A stretch of 25,505 nucleotides of DNA from DAOTTI01 sp034437795 (GTDB lineage: Bacteria; Chloroflexota; UBA11872; UBA12225), in contig DAOTTI010000277.1 of NCBI GenBank assembly GCA_034437795.1, positions 1 through 25,505 of the forward strand, read 5' to 3'. Positions 22,482-25,505 of the stretch are shown here, one piece after another. A program made the position numbers and the translations under genes. The notes beneath the pieces were generated by a model. It was given only the letters and a program-made list of their open reading frames with translations, made no database searches and was not told the origin of the DNA. How positions within the stretch are numbered: the stretch's first letter is position 1; every line of letters starts with the position of its first letter.

Positions 22482-22604
22482 TCACGTGAGGCACACCGTG
22501 GCCCACGGTGCTAGCTGCAGGCTGGGCCGACCAGGGGGAGGGGGAGCTGACGTCTACCGGCTGGGCGCGTCACGCGGGGGCCTGCTCGTCCGTTTGCAGC
22601 AGGC

Positions 22605-23180
22605 GTGAAGTGGGCAGAAGGAGACGCCGCCTGCCGGGCACGGCACGCTCGCAGCTTTGACGCCCTCACGCGTTCGTGGCGGCGCCGCACCGGCAACGAC
22701 GCGGCGCGGATGGAGCTGCCGGCCGTCCACGGCGGCGCAGGCGCTTGGATGGCGGGCCAGTCGGCTGATCCAGCGCCGGGTCGGCTCCGTAACGATGCGG
22801 GGCACGAGCATGGGCACCCCTCGCACCTCGAGCATGCTCAGCGTCTACAGCAGGTCGCGCAGTCCCTGCCCCTCACGGCCGCAGAACGCGCGGCGGTAGT
22901 GGCGGCCCTGCGCGGCGAGACGTGCGCCGACGACTTTGATGAGCGCTGGATCGCGGAGTTCGTACGCCGCAGCCCGGCCTGGACGGCCACCCCGCGGCCG
23001 CCGGCCCTGGAGAGCGTGGGGCGGGAGAGCCTGGTGCGCAAGCTGCGCCAGCTCTCGGCGGACGAGAAGCTGGCCCTTGCCGGCTGGGTCGAGCAGCAGC
23101 TGTGGCCCTGGGTGCCGCCTGGCGCGCCCGGGGCGCCGGAGACCCTGCACCTGCCGGAACCCCCTTCGTCGACGCCGTAG
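22605..23180 (+). CDS. Hypothetical protein, convincing only in its C-terminal half
   Basis: The reading frame is open for 191 codons from a GTG. Residues from about 78 on look like a real helical domain (LTAAERAAVVAALRGE, DERWIAEFVRRSPAW, LESVGRESLVRKLRQLSADEKLALAGWVEQQLWPW), ending in a Pro-rich tail. The first 75 residues are Arg/His/Gly-rich and read like non-coding sequence, and no ATG or GTG lies near residue 78. An ATG at 22710 (residue 36) is an alternative start. Either the N-terminus has decayed or shifted frame, or the domain starts at a rarer codon. No function can be assigned. Confidence 0.4.
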   Translation: MKWAEGDAACRARHARSFDALTRSWRRRTGNDAARMELPAVHGGAGAWMAGQSADPAPGRLRNDAGHEHGHPSHLEHAQRLQQVAQSLPLTAAERAAVVAALRGETCADDFDERWIAEFVRRSPAWTATPRPPALESVGRESLVRKLRQLSADEKLALAGWVEQQLWPWVPPGAPGAPETLHLPEPPSSTP

Positions 23181-23245
23181 CAGCGGCGTCGACGAAGGAC
23201 GCCGGCGGAGCTTAGCCTCGACTAGTTCACGGCCGGGGAGGACTT

Positions 23246-23266
23246 CCCTCTCCCAAATGGGGAGGG
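23246..23266. repeat. CCCTCTCC/GGAGAGGG hairpin repeat, wobble copy
   Basis: Arms CCCTCTCC (23246-23253) and GGGGAGGG (23259-23266) pair fully as RNA if one U-G wobble is allowed; the loop is CAAAT. It is followed by CGAGGGCTC as in the copy at 21750. It lies between two convergent genes. Confidence 0.6.
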
Positions 23267-23294
23267 CGAGGGCTCCGCTCGGGAATACTCCGCG

Positions 23295-23864
23295 TTAGCT
23301 CTCCACCTCCAGGGAGCCTCGTGTCACGTCGACGAGGACGGCGCCGGCCACGGCCATCGTCTCCCGCGCGGCCTGGGCGTGGCGCGGATCGCCCGTGGCC
23401 ACGGCGATGATCGTATCCCCCACGTCCAGGCGGCGCGCGTAGCGCAGGGCCAGCTCGTGGGGCAGGCCGCTCCCGCGCCGCGCCAGGGCGCCGGCGGCCC
23501 CAAGGAGTAGCGATCCGGCCACAATGGATGCGCCGGTCAGCACCACGGGAGAGAGGAAGGCTCGCGCCATGGCCAGCGGGTCCAGCCCGAGCTGGCGAAA
23601 CAGCAGGGCCGCTGCCGCGGTGCCGGCGGCGCCGAACACCATACCGGCGATGGCGCCGGCCCCCGCGCGCTCCGTGCGGTTGGCCAGCCTGGCGGGGGAC
23701 GCGGCAGCCTGAACCGGCACCTCCCCTGCTAAGCGCACCCGCCCGCCGCCGGTCTGGCTCACGGCGGTCAGCGTCGGGGCAGCGAACCCCGCGTCGAGCA
23801 GCGCTCGCGCCGCGCGCTCCGCCTCGCTGAGCGTGGCGAAGGCGGCGATGGCGAGGTGGGGCAT
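23295..23864 (-). CDS. YflT-type stress-domain protein with a glycine-rich membrane region
   Basis: A 189-residue protein. Residues 1-45 hold the same AF-x5-AERA-x3-L-x2-AGF pattern (8-27) as the left-edge gene. Residues about 68-130 contain two hydrophobic, Gly/Ala-rich helices (AGAGAIAGMVFGAAGTAAAALLF and VVLTGASIVAGSLLLGAAGAL) that probably span the membrane. The C-terminal part has GDTIIAVATGDPRHAQAARETM, consistent with a second half of the same fold. It begins 12 bases after the VOC gene, so both are likely on one transcript. The exact role is unknown. Confidence 0.75.
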   Translation of the reverse strand: MPHLAIAAFATLSEAERAARALLDAGFAAPTLTAVSQTGGGRVRLAGEVPVQAAASPARLANRTERAGAGAIAGMVFGAAGTAAAALLFRQLGLDPLAMARAFLSPVVLTGASIVAGSLLLGAAGALARRGSGLPHELALRYARRLDVGDTIIAVATGDPRHAQAARETMAVAGAVLVDVTRGSLEVES

Positions 23865-23876
23865 AGGGGTGGCGGC

Positions 23877-24338
23877 TCAGCTGCCGCGCCGCGTTCCCGC
23901 CTGGCGCAGCGGAGACGCCAGCGCCGCCCCGGCACGGGCCTGGAGAGAGCCGGGCATGATCTGCATCACCTCGATGCGCGTGCCGTCGGGATCGGTGATC
24001 CAGAACTGCCAGTTGCCGTCACGGCCCAGCTTCGGCTCTCCGGCCGTCTCCACGCCTTGGGCCGTGAACTCGCGGTAGCTCTCCTGAATGTCGTCCACCA
24101 GCAGGCAGCAGTGGACGTAACCCGTCTTCGTCCGGCCCTGGTCGGCCGGCTCCGTGCCGCCGGGAAAGAGTTCCAGGAAGGAGTGCTCATTGATCTGGAG
24201 GTACACCAGGGCCACCCCCGTCCCGTCCGGACGGTCCAGGCGGAAGGCCTCCTTCAAGCCCAGCTTGGCGTAGAACGCGAGCGACTGATCAAGGTTGCGG
24301 CAGCGAATGGCGACGTGCCCCAGGTGTGTGATGGCCAT
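23877..24338 (-). CDS. VOC-superfamily protein (glyoxalase/bleomycin-resistance/dioxygenase fold)
   Basis: A 153-residue protein with two beta-alpha-beta-beta-beta modules. The four usual metal-ligand positions are filled: His8 (LGHVAI), Glu56 (FLELFP), His76 (YVHCCLLV) and Glu123 (TRIEVMQ). The pattern resembles lactoylglutathione lyase or methylmalonyl-CoA epimerase-like proteins, but the reaction cannot be told from sequence alone. GGAGG lies seven bases before ATG 24338. A longer frame reaches into the promoter and the opposite gene and is not supported. A promoter fits upstream (24385-24414). It probably co-transcribes with the stress-domain gene. Confidence 0.9.
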   Translation of the reverse strand: MAITHLGHVAIRCRNLDQSLAFYAKLGLKEAFRLDRPDGTGVALVYLQINEHSFLELFPGGTEPADQGRTKTGYVHCCLLVDDIQESYREFTAQGVETAGEPKLGRDGNWQFWITDPDGTRIEVMQIMPGSLQARAGAALASPLRQAGTRRGS

Positions 24339-24384
24339 GGTAGTGCCTCCCTCCTTCTCCGCGCGGTGACCCGTGCAGTACCGC

Positions 24385-24414
24385 ATAATGCAGCACGGAT
24401 GGTACGCCTGGCAA
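24385..24414 (-). promoter_or_regulatory. Promoter of the VOC gene
   Basis: On the minus strand, TTGCCA (24409-24414) and CATTAT (24385-24390) are 18 bases apart, a good sigma-70-type pair. The -10 box lies 46 bases before the VOC start codon, leaving a short leader with the GGAGG ribosome site. Confidence 0.55.
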
Positions 24415-24483
24415 ACCGGCAGGGGACCGCGCCGAGCAGAGCGGCCGAGCATAGTGGATAGAGAAACCAGCGAAGGAGGAACG

Positions 24484-25254
24484 ATGGCGGCAGGAAAGCT
24501 CCAGGGCAAGGTAGCACTGATCACGGGGGCGGCGTCGGGCATTGGCGAGGCGATGGCCAGGCTGTTCGCCCGCGAGGGCGCCAGCGTCGTCGTGGCGGAC
24601 GTCGATGCCGCCGGCGGCCGGCGGGTGGTGGAAGAGATCAGGGCGGCCGGCGGCCAGGCCTTCTTCCAGCAGGTAGACGTCTCGCGGGCCAGCGAGGTGG
24701 AGGCCGCGATCAATGCCTGCATCGGGCAGTACGGGCGCCTCGACGTCCTGTGCAATAACGCCGGCATTGGAGTGGCGGCCGTGTGCCATGAAACGAGCGA
24801 GGCCGATTGGGACCGCACCATGGCCGTCGACCTCAAAGGGGTCTTTCTCGGCTGCAAGTACGCCATCCCCCATATGCTGCGCCAGGGAGGCGGGGTGATC
24901 TGCAATACGTCGTCGGTGGCCGGGCAGGTGGGCGTGCTGAACCGCGCCGCCTACTGCGCCGCCAAGGCGGGGGTGGTCGGGCTGACCAAGTCCATCGCCG
25001 TCGACTACGCCGATAAGGGCATTCGCTGTAACGCGCTGCTCCCCGGCACCGTGGACTCACCGTGGATCGCCAAGATCGTGGCCCAGCAGCCGGACCCGGA
25101 GACGCAGCGGAAGCTCATGGAGGCGCGCCAGCCGATCGGGCGCATGGGCCGGCCGGAAGAGATCGCTGCCGCCGCGCTCTACCTCTGCTCCGACGATGCG
25201 GCCTTCGTCACAGGGACGGGGCTGGTGATCGACGGGGGACTGACCGCCCGTTAG
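24484..25254 (+). CDS. Short-chain dehydrogenase/reductase (SDR), classical type
   Basis: A 256-residue NAD(P)-dependent oxidoreductase. TGAASGIG (14-21) binds the cofactor. Asp39 in VVADVD suggests NAD over NADP. NNAG lies at 91-94, the catalytic serine in NTSS (141-144), and Tyr157 and Lys161 in YCAAK. The position usually held by the tetrad Asn reads Asp116 (VDLKG). The end, GTGLVIDGG, is typical of FabG-like and 3-hydroxyacyl or sugar-alcohol dehydrogenases. AAGGAGGA lies about five bases before the ATG, which rules out the longer frame from 24373. It is divergent from the VOC gene. The substrate is unknown. Confidence 0.95.
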   Translation: MAAGKLQGKVALITGAASGIGEAMARLFAREGASVVVADVDAAGGRRVVEEIRAAGGQAFFQQVDVSRASEVEAAINACIGQYGRLDVLCNNAGIGVAAVCHETSEADWDRTMAVDLKGVFLGCKYAIPHMLRQGGGVICNTSSVAGQVGVLNRAAYCAAKAGVVGLTKSIAVDYADKGIRCNALLPGTVDSPWIAKIVAQQPDPETQRKLMEARQPIGRMGRPEEIAAAALYLCSDDAAFVTGTGLVIDGGLTAR

Positions 25255-25283
25255 CCCGCGCCATTCACGGCCGGCGACTGGCT

Positions 25284-25304
25284 CCCTCTCCCTCTGGGAG
25301 AGGG
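25284..25304. repeat. CCCTCTCC/GGAGAGGG hairpin repeat, first of an adjacent pair
   Basis: CCCTCTCCC (25284-25292) and GGGAGAGGG (25296-25304) are perfect 9-bp arms around TCT. It stands 30 bases after the SDR stop codon and has no T run. Confidence 0.65.
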
Positions 25305-25344
25305 CGAGCGAGGAACAGCCCCACGCACGGGGGCAGGATCGTCT

Positions 25345-25365
25345 CCATCTCCGTCTGGGAGATGG
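25345..25365. repeat. Hairpin repeat, second of the adjacent pair, with a paired change
   Basis: CCATCTCC (25345-25352) and GGAGATGG (25358-25365) around GTCTG. Compared with the copy at 25284 there are three differences. Two of them (C to A in the left arm, G to T in the right) replace one base pair with another and keep the stem. The rest of the segment to 25505 has no gene I can support. Confidence 0.6.
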
Positions 25366-25505
25366 TACTGGCTCCGCTGCACGTGGGCGGCGGGGGAACG
25401 CCGGCAGGTCCACCACTCGCTCGAAGGCGGGCGGAGGGCGGCGGGCGCGGCGTGCGCCTGGCACGCTCAGTGCACGAGCAGCGGACCGCCACGAGCATCG
25501 CGGGC

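Noticed and set aside
25255..25505. Partial gene at the right edge
   Set aside because: Frames on both strands are low-complexity and overlap the hairpin repeats; no start site or motif is visible.

Overview
This is a uniformly GC-rich bacterial chromosome segment of about 25.5 kb. I see no phage, transposase or CRISPR content. The gene set is a Rex redox repressor, DUF2089 zinc-ribbon regulator, CvpA-CAP fusion, SIS-TPR-roadblock cluster, E1 alpha/beta dehydrogenase pair and GAF histidine kinase with a KdpE-like regulator. Together with a CCCTCTCC/GGAGAGGG family of intergenic hairpins, this suggests a Chloroflexota (Thermomicrobia-like) organism. That placement is an inference from gene content and style, not a database match.

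Layout. The left edge (1-189, minus) is the 5' end of a YflT-type stress-domain gene. A 778-bp non-coding stretch with a dispersed repeat and a possible structured leader follows. Next are a soluble GAF histidine kinase and its winged-helix response regulator (968-3236), a receiver-only protein (3578-4057), a one-helix membrane protein (4289-4822) and a KDPG/KHG aldolase (4934-5638). On the minus strand lie a class I aminotransferase and a CvpA-CAP membrane protein (5731-8075). Divergent from these is a two-module GNAT protein (8102-9244).

The centre is mostly minus strand. It holds Rex (9311-9976) and a set running DUF2089 regulator -> beta/coiled-coil protein with a SHOCT-like tail -> solute-binding lipoprotein (13090 down to 10188), the last two genes overlapping as TAATG. 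tatA (plus) ends at a strong terminator and converges on ndk. A SIS isomerase-like gene, a TPR protein and a roadblock protein (16683 down to 14336) form a coupled cluster. Then E1 alpha, E1 beta and an HpaB/4-BUDH-family flavoprotein (20568 down to 16974) lie in one direction with no E2 or E3 gene visible.

The right part holds an orphan winged-helix response regulator (20718-21452), a repeat-rich gap, tRNA-Thr(CGT) with a clear terminator, two hypothetical genes, a VOC-fold protein plus a second YflT-type stress-domain protein (24338 down to 23295), and a divergent SDR oxidoreductase (24484-25254). The last 250 bases carry two copies of the hairpin repeat and no gene.

Main points of interest: the E1-HpaB-like operon; the DUF2089/SHOCT-like pair sharing a C-terminal module behind a palindromic operator; the CvpA-CAP gene whose internal duplication differs only at synonymous sites over nine codons; and two intergenic repeat families, one with a compensatory base-pair change.
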